Part shown: in pieces, positions 1 through 7,614 of the stretch
Position numbering within the stretch: position 1 is the first letter of the stretch
Layout: the number at the start of each line of letters is the position of its first letter
Assembly: GCA_016617495.1 (NCBI GenBank)
Contig: WYCU01000001.1
Location: 62,001 to 126,000 of the forward strand
Reading direction: 5' to 3'
Origin: Azonexaceae bacterium s22
GTDB lineage: Bacteria; Pseudomonadota; Gammaproteobacteria; Burkholderiales; Rhodocyclaceae
DNA length: 64,000 nucleotides
The notes under the pieces: generated by a model
Told to the model about the DNA's origin: nothing
What the model saw: the letters and a program-made list of their open reading frames with translations, nothing else
Database searches by the model: none
Program-made: the position numbers and the translations under genes

Positions 1-24
1 CCGGACAACCCCGTGGTACCCGCT

Positions 25-756
25 TTATTTCTTTTTGGCGGCGCCGGCCTTGGGCTTGCACATGGCGCCCGGCATGCTCAGGCTGGCCTGGTAGGCGGAA
101 ATCGCCACCAGCTGGTCATTGGTGTAGGGCTTGATGACCTTGACCATGTCCGGGTTGGCATTGCGGCGATGGCCGTCGCGGATTTCGGTCATCTGGCGCA
201 GCAGATACTTGTAGTGCTGACCGGCGATCACCGGATAGAACTTGTCCTTCTGACCCTCGCCGTTCTTGCCGTGGCATTCCAGACACTGCTTCTCGTACAG
301 CTCCTTGCCCTGGGCAACCTTCTGGGCCGCATCCGCACCTTCGTACTTGCCGTGCTCGAGCGGGATGCACAGGCTTTCAATGTAGGCGGAAACGTCGGCC
401 AGTTCCTGCGGATCGGTGAGCGTGGCGGCAAACGGATACATCGTCGGGTTGTCGCGCAGGCCGGCACGGATGTCGGCCATCTGCTTGATGAGGACGGTGG
501 TGTGCTGACCGGCAAGCTGCGGGAAGGTGCCATCGGGACGGCCCGCGCCGGAAGGCAGGTGACAGGCACCGCAGACCTCGTAGGCTTCCTCGCCGCGCTT
601 CTTGTCGCCCTTGAGCTTGAGCGCCTCGATCTTTTCGCCCTCCTGGGCATTCCACTGGTAGTTCTTGCCTTCGATACCCTCTTTTTTCGGGGCCGGCGGG
701 CCGGCAAAGGCAACACCGGCGCTGAGCAGGCCGATGAGCAAAAGCGATGCTTTCAT
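25..756 (-). CDS. Dihaem cytochrome c (c4-like), nos-associated
   Basis: This 243-residue protein has a cleavable signal peptide (MKASLLLIGLLSAGVAFA) and two haem-binding motifs, CGACH near residue 62 and CLECH near residue 157. Each lies in a class I cytochrome c fold with the downstream FPQLAGQ / YPVIAGQ segments typical of cytochrome c4. It would be a periplasmic electron carrier. It is the third gene on the minus strand after nosZ and a monohaem cytochrome, so delivery of electrons to NosZ is the likely role, by inference from position. The C-terminus is lysine-rich (GAAKKK). The stop lies 24 bases from the left edge, so what follows downstream cannot be seen. Family assignment is firm; the partner is inferred. 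Confidence 0.9.
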   Translation of the reverse strand: MKASLLLIGLLSAGVAFAGPPAPKKEGIEGKNYQWNAQEGEKIEALKLKGDKKRGEEAYEVCGACHLPSGAGRPDGTFPQLAGQHTTVLIKQMADIRAGLRDNPTMYPFAATLTDPQELADVSAYIESLCIPLEHGKYEGADAAQKVAQGKELYEKQCLECHGKNGEGQKDKFYPVIAGQHYKYLLRQMTEIRDGHRRNANPDMVKVIKPYTNDQLVAISAYQASLSMPGAMCKPKAGAAKKK

Positions 757-842
757 GTTCGGAATCCTTTTCTGGCTGATTGTTCAGGACGCTGGGGCCA
801 TTGTCGTTTTGGCCATATCAGCATTCCTTGATGTGCGTCATA

Positions 843-869
843 AGCCCGGAAAGACGGGCTTTCCGGGCT
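843..869 (-). other. Intercistronic hairpin between cytochrome genes
   Basis: The arms AGCCCGGAAAG and CTTTCCGGGCT pair perfectly over 11 bp around a 5-base loop. The hairpin overlaps the stop codon of the monohaem cytochrome gene and has no T-run after it on the minus strand. An mRNA 3'-end stabiliser or attenuator is therefore more likely than a full terminator. Confidence 0.6.
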
Positions 870-1176
870 ATTTCAGCGTCGCCAGGTATTGCGCGAGCAC
901 CTTGATTTCCTCGTCGTTGACGAGGTGCATGACACCCTTCATCGCAGCGGTCTGACCGTTGCTGCGGGCACCGCTCTTGATGTCCTTCATCTGCTGCTCG
1001 GCATAGGCCGCGTTCTGGCCGGCGATCTTCGGGTAATTGGGCATCAGCGGCTTGTCGCCCTTGGGCCCGTGGCAGGCGTTGCAGGTTTTGTCCTTGTAGA
1101 GCGTGGCACCGTCCGGCGCGGCAAAGGCGGATGAGGCGAGCAGCGCGGTGGCGAGCAGAGTCATTACTGATTTCAT
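868..1176 (-). CDS. Monohaem class I cytochrome c (c553-like)
   Basis: A 102-residue protein with a signal peptide (MKSVMTLLATALLASSAFA), one CNACH haem motif at about residues 33-37, and a distal methionine region (KPLMPNYPKIAGQN) typical of small c553-type cytochromes. It is periplasmic. The ATG is preceded by an AGGAGGGAA-like ribosome binding site. It lies 88 bases downstream of nosZ on the same strand and is probably cotranscribed, serving as electron donor to nitrous oxide reductase (inference from position). A weak FNR-like half-site lies upstream at 1237-1250, so it may also have its own promoter. Confidence 0.9.
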   Translation of the reverse strand: MKSVMTLLATALLASSAFAAPDGATLYKDKTCNACHGPKGDKPLMPNYPKIAGQNAAYAEQQMKDIKSGARSNGQTAAMKGVMHLVNDEEIKVLAQYLATLK

Positions 1177-1200
1177 GGTTATTCCCTCCTGAAAGTGAAG

Positions 1201-1227
1201 CGGGGAGCAGATTGACTCCGCTCCCCG
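1201..1227 (-). other. Hairpin downstream of nosZ
   Basis: CGGGGAGC pairs with GCTCCCCG around an 11-base loop, between the nosZ stop and the next cytochrome start. There is no T-tract. It may set relative mRNA levels of nosZ and the cytochromes; this is inferred from structure only. Confidence 0.5.
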
Positions 1228-1236
1228 GTAATTGCC

Positions 1237-1250
1237 TTAAGTCAGATCAA
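1237..1250 (-). promoter_or_regulatory. Possible degenerate FNR-like site
   Basis: On the minus strand this reads TTGATCTGACTTAA, against the FNR/DNR consensus TTGAT-N4-ATCAA: a perfect left half and a 3-of-5 right half. It is centred about 67 bases upstream of the monohaem cytochrome start, a plausible activator position. Weak evidence by sequence alone. Confidence 0.25.
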
Positions 1251-1264
1251 GACTATCCGGCTGC

Positions 1265-3547
1265 TTACTTGACCTTCTTGGCGCCGTTCTGCTCAAGGTA
1301 GGTCTTGGCGCGCAGACCGAGGTCGGCTGCCTTGACCTGGTATTGCCAGACCTGTTCGGCCCACAGGTTCGCCTGTTCCCAATCCTTCTTGGCGGCAGCG
1401 GCATCAGCCTTTTCCTTCGCACCCTTGATCTTGTTCAACTGATCGGTTGCGTCGTCGACCATCGCCACGACATCCGGGAAGTCCTTGAAGTTGACGCTGG
1501 TGATGTAGCCCACCACCTGATCGATGACCGCCTGGGTGTCCGCCACCTTCTTCAAGGTCGCCTTGTAGTCGGTTTCGGTGTAGGAGGCCTTGGCCAGTTC
1601 GGTCTTGGTCGGCTTCCAGCCCTTCGGCTTGACCAGCAGGTAGCCCATCATTTCAAGGTGCAGGGCGGAGCAGAATTCCGTGCAGTAGTACGGATAGACG
1701 CCTTCCTTGTCGGCCTTGAACTTCACGGTCACCGTCTTGCCCGGCTCGATGGACGCGTGGGTGTTGTAGGTCGATACCGTGAAGCCGTGGGTTTCGTCCT
1801 GGGCGCGTTCGAGGTTGGTCAGGTGGATGGTGATTTCGTCGCCAACTTCGGCTTCGATGGTTTCCGGCGTGATGTGCGAGCGGATCAGGGTGCCGAAGAC
1901 TTCGATCTTGTTACCCTTCTTGACCGTCTTTTCCTCGCCGGCACGGACCGCGCCCGGATGCGGCTTGTCGGTACGGGAATCGGTCCCGACCTTGTAGCGC
2001 ACGCCCGGCTTGAGCTTGGTCGCGTCGATACCGACCGCGTAGTGCGGCTCGCCCAGCGGCAGCGGCATGTCGTACAACAACTGCATCTTGTCGTTCGAGA
2101 TGTCGACCAGCTGGTGGTTTTGCGGATGCAGCGGGCCGACCGGCACGAAGCGGTCGATCGCCAGCTTGTTCAGCGCCACCAGGTAACGGCCCTTCGGATC
2201 GGCGGAATCGCCTTCCATCGTCATCAGGTGACCGATGTTGTAGTGCACGGAAAGCTTGTCGAGCACCTTGCCTTCGCAGTAGTTCCACTTGGCAACCTGG
2301 CTATCCACATACAGCGAGGTGTAGGCGATACAGGGCTTGGAGTCGTACTGGGTGTGCAGGGGGCCGAGGCCGAGTTGCACCTGCTTGTCCAGCGCATCCT
2401 TGAGACCGATCACCGGCACGCCGTACGGGTCCTTGGATTCGAACTTGCCGCCCTTGATGGCCGACTGGATCTTGTCGAACGAGTACACCGAGGTATGCGT
2501 ATCCAGCTTGCCGGAAACGATGATGTACTTGCCATCCGGCGTCACATCCACACCGTGCGGGGACTTCGGCTCGGGAATCAGGAACAGGACGCCTTCCTTG
2601 GTCGTCACGTCGAGCGGCAGCACCTTGTGGCCGTTGATCGTCTTGGCCTTGCCGGCCTTGACCAGTTCTTCGGCCTTCTTCCAGTTCACCACGTGCAGAT
2701 AGTCGGTGTCCTTGGCTGAACAGCCGGCTTCATAAGGCGGACGGCCCTTTTCGATGCCGCCGACGTAGCGCTCGGAACAGAAGGAGTTGGTGAACGACCA
2801 GCCGTCGGACGGACCCTTGCCGGCGTCGGAGAGATCCTGCCAGTACGGCGGCGCTTCGATGGAGAAGGATTCCTTCGGATCGATGCGGCCTTCCTTGCGG
2901 TCGAACTTCCAGTAGGTGATGCCGCCGCGATACTTCTCGTTCATGTCCTCCAGCGGGTAGAACTTCTTGTTCTCCAGCGGTGCGGGATACTGGGCGGCTT
3001 CGATCACGTATTCCGAATTGGGCGTGACGAAGGCGCCGCCGTGTTCGGATTTGTAGATCGGGTTGACGACGATCTGCTTGGTTTCGAAATCGCGCAGGTC
3101 GATCACTGCCAGGCGCGGATTGGCCTTGTCGTTGATGAACAGATACTGGCCGTCATACTTGCCCTGCGTTTCGGAAATCGCCGGGTGGTGCGTGTCGCCC
3201 CAGGTGATTTCCTTGCCGTCGATCATGCCCTGCTTGAGTATGGCCTTGGAGTTCTCGTCGTAGCCATAGCCCTGCCAAGGCTCCGGCGTGAATACGGCGA
3301 GATACTTCAGGATGCGCATGGACGGAATGCCGTAGACGATGATCTGCCCGGACTGGCCGCCGGAACTGAAGACGACGAATTCGTCGCGCTTGCCGGTTGG
3401 CACGTAGGTCTTGGCGGCCGCCATCAGGTCCTGCTGGCTGAGGCCACGCCGCTTCATCACGTCCTGCAGCGACTCGGCGGACATTGCCGTCGAGGCCAGC
3501 CCGGCTGCGACCAATAGCGCAGCGGATTTCACTGCAAATAATTTCAT
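1265..3547 (-). CDS. nosZ: Nitrous oxide reductase, clade II (Sec-exported)
   Basis: NosZ reduces N2O to N2 in the periplasm. The 760-residue protein starts at the ATG at 3547, where a GGGAG ribosome binding site sits upstream and a Sec signal (MKLFAVKSAALLVAAGLASTAMSA) follows; the reading frame extends further upstream but that part is not signal-like. There is no twin-arginine motif, which marks the clade II (atypical) lineage. The propeller carries histidine motifs expected for CuZ (GDTHHP near 118-122, SEHGG, SPHGVD, GPLHTQ, NIGHLM, PLHPQNH, GEPHYAVG). The C-terminal cupredoxin domain has the CuA motif CTEFCSALHLEMM from residue 622. About 110 helical, charged residues follow CuA, a tail beyond the core fold. 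Two cytochrome c genes follow on the same strand. An FNR-like box upstream suggests anaerobic control. Confidence 0.97.
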   Translation of the reverse strand: MKLFAVKSAALLVAAGLASTAMSAESLQDVMKRRGLSQQDLMAAAKTYVPTGKRDEFVVFSSGGQSGQIIVYGIPSMRILKYLAVFTPEPWQGYGYDENSKAILKQGMIDGKEITWGDTHHPAISETQGKYDGQYLFINDKANPRLAVIDLRDFETKQIVVNPIYKSEHGGAFVTPNSEYVIEAAQYPAPLENKKFYPLEDMNEKYRGGITYWKFDRKEGRIDPKESFSIEAPPYWQDLSDAGKGPSDGWSFTNSFCSERYVGGIEKGRPPYEAGCSAKDTDYLHVVNWKKAEELVKAGKAKTINGHKVLPLDVTTKEGVLFLIPEPKSPHGVDVTPDGKYIIVSGKLDTHTSVYSFDKIQSAIKGGKFESKDPYGVPVIGLKDALDKQVQLGLGPLHTQYDSKPCIAYTSLYVDSQVAKWNYCEGKVLDKLSVHYNIGHLMTMEGDSADPKGRYLVALNKLAIDRFVPVGPLHPQNHQLVDISNDKMQLLYDMPLPLGEPHYAVGIDATKLKPGVRYKVGTDSRTDKPHPGAVRAGEEKTVKKGNKIEVFGTLIRSHITPETIEAEVGDEITIHLTNLERAQDETHGFTVSTYNTHASIEPGKTVTVKFKADKEGVYPYYCTEFCSALHLEMMGYLLVKPKGWKPTKTELAKASYTETDYKATLKKVADTQAVIDQVVGYITSVNFKDFPDVVAMVDDATDQLNKIKGAKEKADAAAAKKDWEQANLWAEQVWQYQVKAADLGLRAKTYLEQNGAKKVK

Positions 3548-3784
3548 TTCAATTTCTCCCTCTCTAAACAAGAAGTCGGACTCCCACCTCCATCGTCGCA
3601 ATGCGGGCAAAGACCCCCTGCGGCAATTTGTCGCACACTCTATGCCGCGGACTTCCGGGAAAAATTGATAAACGCTAAAAACAGCCAGCAAAGAAAAGAA
3701 ATCGCCTGAAAGAGGTGATTTACATCAAATAATTGAGCAAATCGGGATGAAAAAATCCGGGAACGCCGCCATTTCAGGAAATTC
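3548..3784. promoter_or_regulatory. Divergent nosZ / cytochrome promoter region
   Basis: A 237-bp A/T-richer gap separates the divergent nosZ (minus) and dihaem cytochrome (plus) starts. The only clear regulator site I see is the FNR/DNR-like box at 3715-3728, 57 bases upstream of the plus-strand ATG. No convincing sigma-70 -35/-10 pair was assigned. Confidence 0.6.
3715..3728 (+). promoter_or_regulatory. FNR/DNR-type box
   Basis: GTGATTTACATCAA matches the consensus TTGAT-N4-ATCAA at nine of ten informative positions. It lies between the divergent nosZ and cytochrome genes, where oxygen- or NO-responsive CRP-family regulators usually bind in denitrifiers. It is about 170 bases from the nosZ ATG and 57 from the cytochrome ATG, so it fits the cytochrome promoter best. 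Confidence 0.6.
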
Positions 3785-4459
3785 ATGCCCGTTTACCGCC
3801 GATTTTTCCCACGTAGCTTCCTTGCCGCCCTGGCGCTGGGTCTCAGCCAGGCATCTGTCGCGGTCGACCTCGAAAAAGGCAAGGAAATCAACGGCACCTG
3901 CGCGGCCTGCCACGGCGAATTCGGACAGGGCGGCAAGAAGGGCGAATACCCCCGGCTGGCTGGCCAGCGGGTGCGCTATCTGGAAGCGCAATTGCGCAGC
4001 TTCCGCGCCCGCACCCGGGTGAATATCCCGATGTTCCCCTACACTCAGGAACGCGAATTGTCCGACGAAGACATCCGCGACATTTCGGCCTATCTCGCCG
4101 GCGTCGAACTGCCCACGCAGATGCCCACCTTCACCGGCCGCGAAGATGCGTTGACGCGGCTGCAAATGGTCGACAAGGTGATGATCGTGCCGCGCGCCGA
4201 AGGCAACCCTGAGGCCGGCGAAGTCCTCTACCGCAAGCAGTGCGCCGGCTGCCACGGCACCAGCGGGCGCGGCAAGGGCATGTTCCCGATGCTGGCCGGC
4301 CAATACACCAACTACCTGCGGCGACAGATTGACCTTTACGTCAAAGGCGACCGCCCGCACGAAGAAGAAGGCACCGGCGGACGCCTGAATGCGCTGAGCG
4401 ACAGCGAAATCCGCGACATCCTCGCCTTCCTCACCACCCAACAAGGCCCCCGCGAATGA
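3785..4459 (+). CDS. Dihaem cytochrome c (c4 family), divergent from nosZ
   Basis: This 224-residue exported protein has a signal peptide ending near SQASVA and two haem motifs, CAACH (about residues 39-43) and CAGCH (about 154-158), each with the PRLAGQ / FPMLAGQ signature of cytochrome c4. It is a periplasmic electron carrier, divergently transcribed from nosZ and probably serving N2O respiration (inference). A copy of the dispersed 36-bp repeat (3854-3889) is read in frame as VAVDLEK exactly at the signal peptide/mature junction, so the element contributes the start of the mature protein. The stop overlaps the start of the next gene (ATGA at 4456-4459), which indicates translational coupling. 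Confidence 0.92.
   Translation: MPVYRRFFPRSFLAALALGLSQASVAVDLEKGKEINGTCAACHGEFGQGGKKGEYPRLAGQRVRYLEAQLRSFRARTRVNIPMFPYTQERELSDEDIRDISAYLAGVELPTQMPTFTGREDALTRLQMVDKVMIVPRAEGNPEAGEVLYRKQCAGCHGTSGRGKGMFPMLAGQYTNYLRRQIDLYVKGDRPHEEEGTGGRLNALSDSEIRDILAFLTTQQGPRE
3854..3889 (+). repeat. 36-bp palindrome-core repeat, copy 1
   Basis: Core TGTCGCGGTCGACC followed by TCGAAAAAGGC and a tail ending GAAATC. It lies inside the dihaem cytochrome gene and encodes VAVDLEKGK at the signal peptide junction. Confidence 0.8.
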
Positions 4460-4788
4460 AAACAGCCGCCCTACTCGCCCTCCTGCTCGCCACGATCAGC
4501 AGCGGCGCCCAAGCCCACGCCCATGCGGCCAATGTGCCGGACGACATGCCCGATGTGGAGCGCATCCGTTTTTGCGAGCGGGTTCGCGACTTTGCCTTGC
4601 AAGCCTATTTCGACCGGGAAAAAGGCCGGCCGATGAAGCAATTCCAGGAAGACGGCAGCCCAGGCCCGCGCATCACCAACCTCATCATCCAGAAAATCTA
4701 CGCCGAACCGCAGATTTCCAGCCCGAAAAAAGCGGAAACCTTCGGCCGCGCGACCTGCAACGAGATGATGGGCGCGCCGAAGGAATAA
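4456..4788 (+). CDS. Small exported protein of unknown function
   Basis: A 110-residue protein with a signal peptide (MKTAALLALLLATISSGAQAHAHA) and a short mature domain with two cysteines (RFCERV near 37, ATCNEM near 102) that could form a disulfide. I do not recognise the family. It overlaps the upstream dihaem cytochrome gene by four bases (ATGA), so the two are translated together, and a role in maturation or function of that periplasmic cytochrome is a reasonable inference. It lacks CXXCH and is therefore not itself a c-type cytochrome. It converges on nosD, with a short stem (CGCCAC/GTGGCG) in the 51-bp gap. Confidence 0.8.
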   Translation: MKTAALLALLLATISSGAQAHAHAANVPDDMPDVERIRFCERVRDFALQAYFDREKGRPMKQFQEDGSPGPRITNLIIQKIYAEPQISSPKKAETFGRATCNEMMGAPKE

Positions 4789-4839
4789 TCGCCACCCCGC
4801 GTGGCGGGGGCGCCGTCGCCGGAAATGCGCGTCCGTCGC

Positions 4840-6057
4840 TCAAGGCGAACTGGTGTTGCCCCCGCCCATCTTCGGAGCGCTGTCCCTGAGCACCAGATCC
4901 GGCGCCGAAAACGGCGCCAGCTTTTCGAGGAAATCGAGCAGCTCCAGCACCGGCGAATTGCGGAAGAACTTGGCTGCCGACGTCGCCAGCCAGATGCGGT
5001 CGGCGTAGGTGTAGATTTCGTGCGGCGTGTCGCCGATGCCGTCGCCATTGCGATCGAAGCCCTGATAGTCGTCCCAGGTATTGCCCCACCAGATGTCGTT
5101 GGCCGGATCGCCGTTGCCGATGATGGTGACTTGCCAGAGGTTGTTCTCGAAGCGGTTGCCGATGGCGATGTGGCCGCCCCGTTCGCCGTAGAAATACAGG
5201 CCGGTCACGTTGTGGGCGATGCGGTTGTCGAGAAAGGCGATGCGGTTGAGCGGGTGCGACGGCGAATCGGCCATGATGCCGTGCGCGCAATGCACAATGT
5301 CGTTACCGACGACCAGCGCCGCCGCAGTTTCCTTGAGTGCCACCCCGGCACCGGAAGGGTCCATCGCATGCAGGATGCGGTTGTTGCGGATCAGGATGCC
5401 GTCGGAGTTGAGCGTCACGATGCCGGTCGAGTTGCGTTCGAGCCGGTTGCCTTCGATCAGGCTGCGGTGGGCAAAGAGCAGGTTGAAGGCACGCCGGCTG
5501 TCGCGCACCGTGTTGCCGACGAAACGGTTGCGCGGCGCATTGCTGACCGTGATGTCGCGGATCTGCGCGATGTCGTTGTTCGCCACGAGGTTGTAGCTGC
5601 CGTTCCACACCCGCAGGCCGTCGCCCCGGTCGGCGGCATCGACCGGCCGCGAGCGGATGCGGTTGTCGCGCACGATGCTGTCGTTCACCCCGTGCAGCAA
5701 GACCCCGAACAGCACATCGTCGACCCGATTGTTCTCGAAGCGCAGGCGGTCGCCGGTCAGCATCGCGCCGGCATCGAGCGCATCGTGCGAGCCGCCGCTG
5801 CCGCGCAGATGCAAGCCGCGCAGCGTCACGTCGCTGGCCTGCACGGTCAGCACCGTGCCCTGCCCGCCGCCATCGACAACGACCTGCCCCTCGCCCTCCA
5901 GGGTCAGCGCCTTGCGAATCACCGCCGGACCACGATACAGCCCGGGCGGCAGACGCACGACGGCGCCGGCCGGCGCAGCGTCCAGCCAGGGTTGCAGCGG
6001 CTGCTGTGCCGGCGCACTGGCGGCGGCAAACAGGGCGATCAGTAGAACAAAACGCAT
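4840..6057 (-). CDS. nosD: NosD, periplasmic copper-site maturation protein
   Basis: NosD is the periplasmic right-handed beta-helix protein that, with the NosFY ABC transporter, is needed to build the CuZ centre of nitrous oxide reductase. The 405-residue product begins with a signal peptide (MRFVLLIALFAAASAPA); I chose the ATG at 6057 because the extra 17 upstream residues are not signal-like. Successive NxxVxxN-type repeats (ENNRVDDV, RDNRIRS, ANNDIAQ, VGNTVRD, EGNRLER, IRNNRIL, LDNRIAH) and the RGDGLRVWN and WWGNTWDDYQGFDRNGDGIGD segments are typical of the family. nosF, nosY and nosL are not in the window. It is convergent with the cytochrome pair and separate from nosZ. Confidence 0.9.
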   Translation of the reverse strand: MRFVLLIALFAAASAPAQQPLQPWLDAAPAGAVVRLPPGLYRGPAVIRKALTLEGEGQVVVDGGGQGTVLTVQASDVTLRGLHLRGSGGSHDALDAGAMLTGDRLRFENNRVDDVLFGVLLHGVNDSIVRDNRIRSRPVDAADRGDGLRVWNGSYNLVANNDIAQIRDITVSNAPRNRFVGNTVRDSRRAFNLLFAHRSLIEGNRLERNSTGIVTLNSDGILIRNNRILHAMDPSGAGVALKETAAALVVGNDIVHCAHGIMADSPSHPLNRIAFLDNRIAHNVTGLYFYGERGGHIAIGNRFENNLWQVTIIGNGDPANDIWWGNTWDDYQGFDRNGDGIGDTPHEIYTYADRIWLATSAAKFFRNSPVLELLDFLEKLAPFSAPDLVLRDSAPKMGGGNTSSP

Positions 6058-6095
6058 CACGGGCGAATTTCGCCAGTTTTCCGCAACAGCGGCTC

Positions 6096-6131
6096 GAATT
6101 TGGATCAAATTCCAGCGTCGACCGCGACAAA
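6096..6131 (-). repeat. 36-bp palindrome-core repeat, copy 2
   Basis: On the minus strand the core TGTCGCGGTCGAC is followed by GCTGGAATTTGATCCAAATTC, whose tail is itself an imperfect palindrome. It sits in the short gap between the divergent nosD and the 6205 gene. Confidence 0.75.
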
Positions 6132-6204
6132 TTGAGCGAAATCATTTCCTGAGCCGGGCGCGACACGGATGATGCCCGCCAACGCCGTGCCGGAGAAATG
6201 CCCC

Positions 6205-6906
6205 ATGCCGCCCCGCCCTGCCCTACCCGGAATCGCCCTGCCGCTCGCGCTGCTGTGCTTCGGCCCGGCGCTTCATGCCGAGCCGATGCCCGCACCGGCC
6301 ACCGCCCAATACGCCGAACAACTTGCCGCGCCGACTGCCGGAAAATGCACGACTGTCGCGGTCGACCTCGAAAACAGCCCCAATTTCACCGCCACCGCCC
6401 TTGATGCCCGCCACAGCGAACTGCGTTACCGCATGGCCTGGAACAACGTTGCCGAAGGCTGGAGCTGGCAGCCGGGCAGCGACCCGGAGCGGAGCGACTA
6501 CTACCGCTTCAAGTTCCTGCCGCTGCAATCGGTAAACGAACAGCGCAGCGCCTACCGCGCCGAGGACAAGATCGGTACCTCGCAGGAGATGCAGGTGCTG
6601 TGGCGCTACGACTACTTCCTGGCCTTCGAAAACCTCTACGACTTCTATCCGCGAAGCATCGACGACGATGCCGGCTTCACGCTCGTCGTCGCCGGCCCGC
6701 CCCCGGCCCACCCGGTGATGCTCGCCAGCGCCTGCCTGGAAGTACCGGTGACCAGCGAAAGCACGACCTTCTGGAAAGCCACCTACAGCCACCCCGAGGA
6801 CTACACGCTGAAGAAGCGCTACCTGATCGGCCACCTGGAACGTATCGCCTTCGCCGATGGCGACAGCGGCGAGGTGCTCGGCGTCATCGAGGCTTCCGAA
6901 AATTGA
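6205..6906 (+). CDS. Exported protein of unknown function
   Basis: A 233-residue protein with a signal peptide (MPPRPALPGIALPLALLCFGPALHA). The ATG at 6205 was chosen over the one at 6169 because a GGAGA ribosome binding site lies eight bases before it and the signal peptide begins there. The mature part is rich in aromatic residues (WSWQPG, RYDYFLAFENLYDFYP) and looks like a soluble beta-rich domain with two cysteines; I do not recognise the family. A repeat copy (6352-6387) encodes VAVDLENSPNF inside it. It lies between nosD and a SCO-type chaperone, so a periplasmic respiratory or copper-related function is possible but only inferred. Confidence 0.78.
   Translation: MPPRPALPGIALPLALLCFGPALHAEPMPAPATAQYAEQLAAPTAGKCTTVAVDLENSPNFTATALDARHSELRYRMAWNNVAEGWSWQPGSDPERSDYYRFKFLPLQSVNEQRSAYRAEDKIGTSQEMQVLWRYDYFLAFENLYDFYPRSIDDDAGFTLVVAGPPPAHPVMLASACLEVPVTSESTTFWKATYSHPEDYTLKKRYLIGHLERIAFADGDSGEVLGVIEASEN
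6352..6387 (+). repeat. 36-bp palindrome-core repeat, copy 3
   Basis: Core TGTCGCGGTCGACC plus TCGAAAACAGCCCCAATTTC. It lies within the 6205 gene in the same Val-Ala-Val-Asp frame as copy 1. Confidence 0.78.
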
Positions 6907-6964
6907 TCCGCGCCAAAGGCCGCACCGCATGCGACGCCTATACTGCGCGCATCCTTTCCCGAAA

Positions 6965-7600
6965 ATGCCGCGAAAACCCATGCTGCACCGCTGCCTTTGT
7001 TTTCTTGTCCTGGCCCTGAGCCTCACCCTGCCCGCCCAGGCCGCGCCGCCGAGCGCCGGTGCCGCCCACCGCTTGCTCGAAGAGTCCTCCGGTCCGGTCA
7101 ATCCGCGCTACCTGCTGATCGGCCCGCAAGGGCAAGCGGTAACCCAGGAAGATTTTCGCGGCCGCTTCCAGCTCATCAGCTTCGGCTACACCTATTGCCC
7201 GGATGTCTGCCCCACCACGCTGGTGGACATGGCCGCCATCCTCAAGCAATTGGGCGACGCGGCAACGCAACTGCAAGCCATTTTCATCTCGGTGGACCCG
7301 GAGCGCGATACGCCGGCGGTGCTCAAGACCTATACGGAATTTTTCGATCCGCGCATTCTCGGCCTCACCGGCACGCCGGAACTGGTCAGCCGCGCCGCCC
7401 AAAATTACAAGGTGCGCTACGCCCGCGTTTATCCGGCGGACGGCGACCGCAGCCACTACTCGGTGGATCATTCGGCAGGCATGTTCCTGCTCGGCCCGCA
7501 GGGGGAATTGCTGCGCAAGTTCCCCTACGGCAAGCCGGCTCACGAAATCGCCGACGACATCGCCGAATTCATCGCGCAGACCCCGCCGGTACGGCGTTAA
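6965..7600 (+). CDS. SCO1/SenC family copper chaperone
   Basis: SCO proteins are thioredoxin-fold copper chaperones for CuA centres, acting in the periplasm anchored or exported by an N-terminal hydrophobic segment. The 211-residue product has that segment (LCFLVLALSLTLPAQA), the metal-binding CxxxC in YTYCPDVCP, and the partner histidine in VDHSAGMFLL, with the SVDPERDTPAVL segment typical of the family. All copper ligands are present. Being close to the nos genes, it may load the CuA site of NosZ as well as or instead of cytochrome oxidase (inference). The start is uncertain: the ATG at 6965 is used, and 6929 or 6980 are alternatives with no stronger ribosome binding site. Confidence 0.9.
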   Translation: MPRKPMLHRCLCFLVLALSLTLPAQAAPPSAGAAHRLLEESSGPVNPRYLLIGPQGQAVTQEDFRGRFQLISFGYTYCPDVCPTTLVDMAAILKQLGDAATQLQAIFISVDPERDTPAVLKTYTEFFDPRILGLTGTPELVSRAAQNYKVRYARVYPADGDRSHYSVDHSAGMFLLGPQGELLRKFPYGKPAHEIADDIAEFIAQTPPVRR

Positions 7601-7614
7601 GCCCCCGATGGCGC

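Noticed and set aside
796-825. CCATTGTCGTTTTGGCC in the gap between two cytochrome genes, resembling a broken repeat
   Set aside because: Only the first five core bases and part of a GGCC/A-T tail match; too weak to count.
1343-2719. A 458-codon open frame opposite nosZ
   Set aside because: Antisense shadow of nosZ with repetitive Val/Leu/His/Arg composition and no recognisable domain.
4801-6045. A 414-codon open frame opposite nosD
   Set aside because: Antisense shadow; the minus-strand NosD has signal peptide and beta-helix repeats, this frame has neither.
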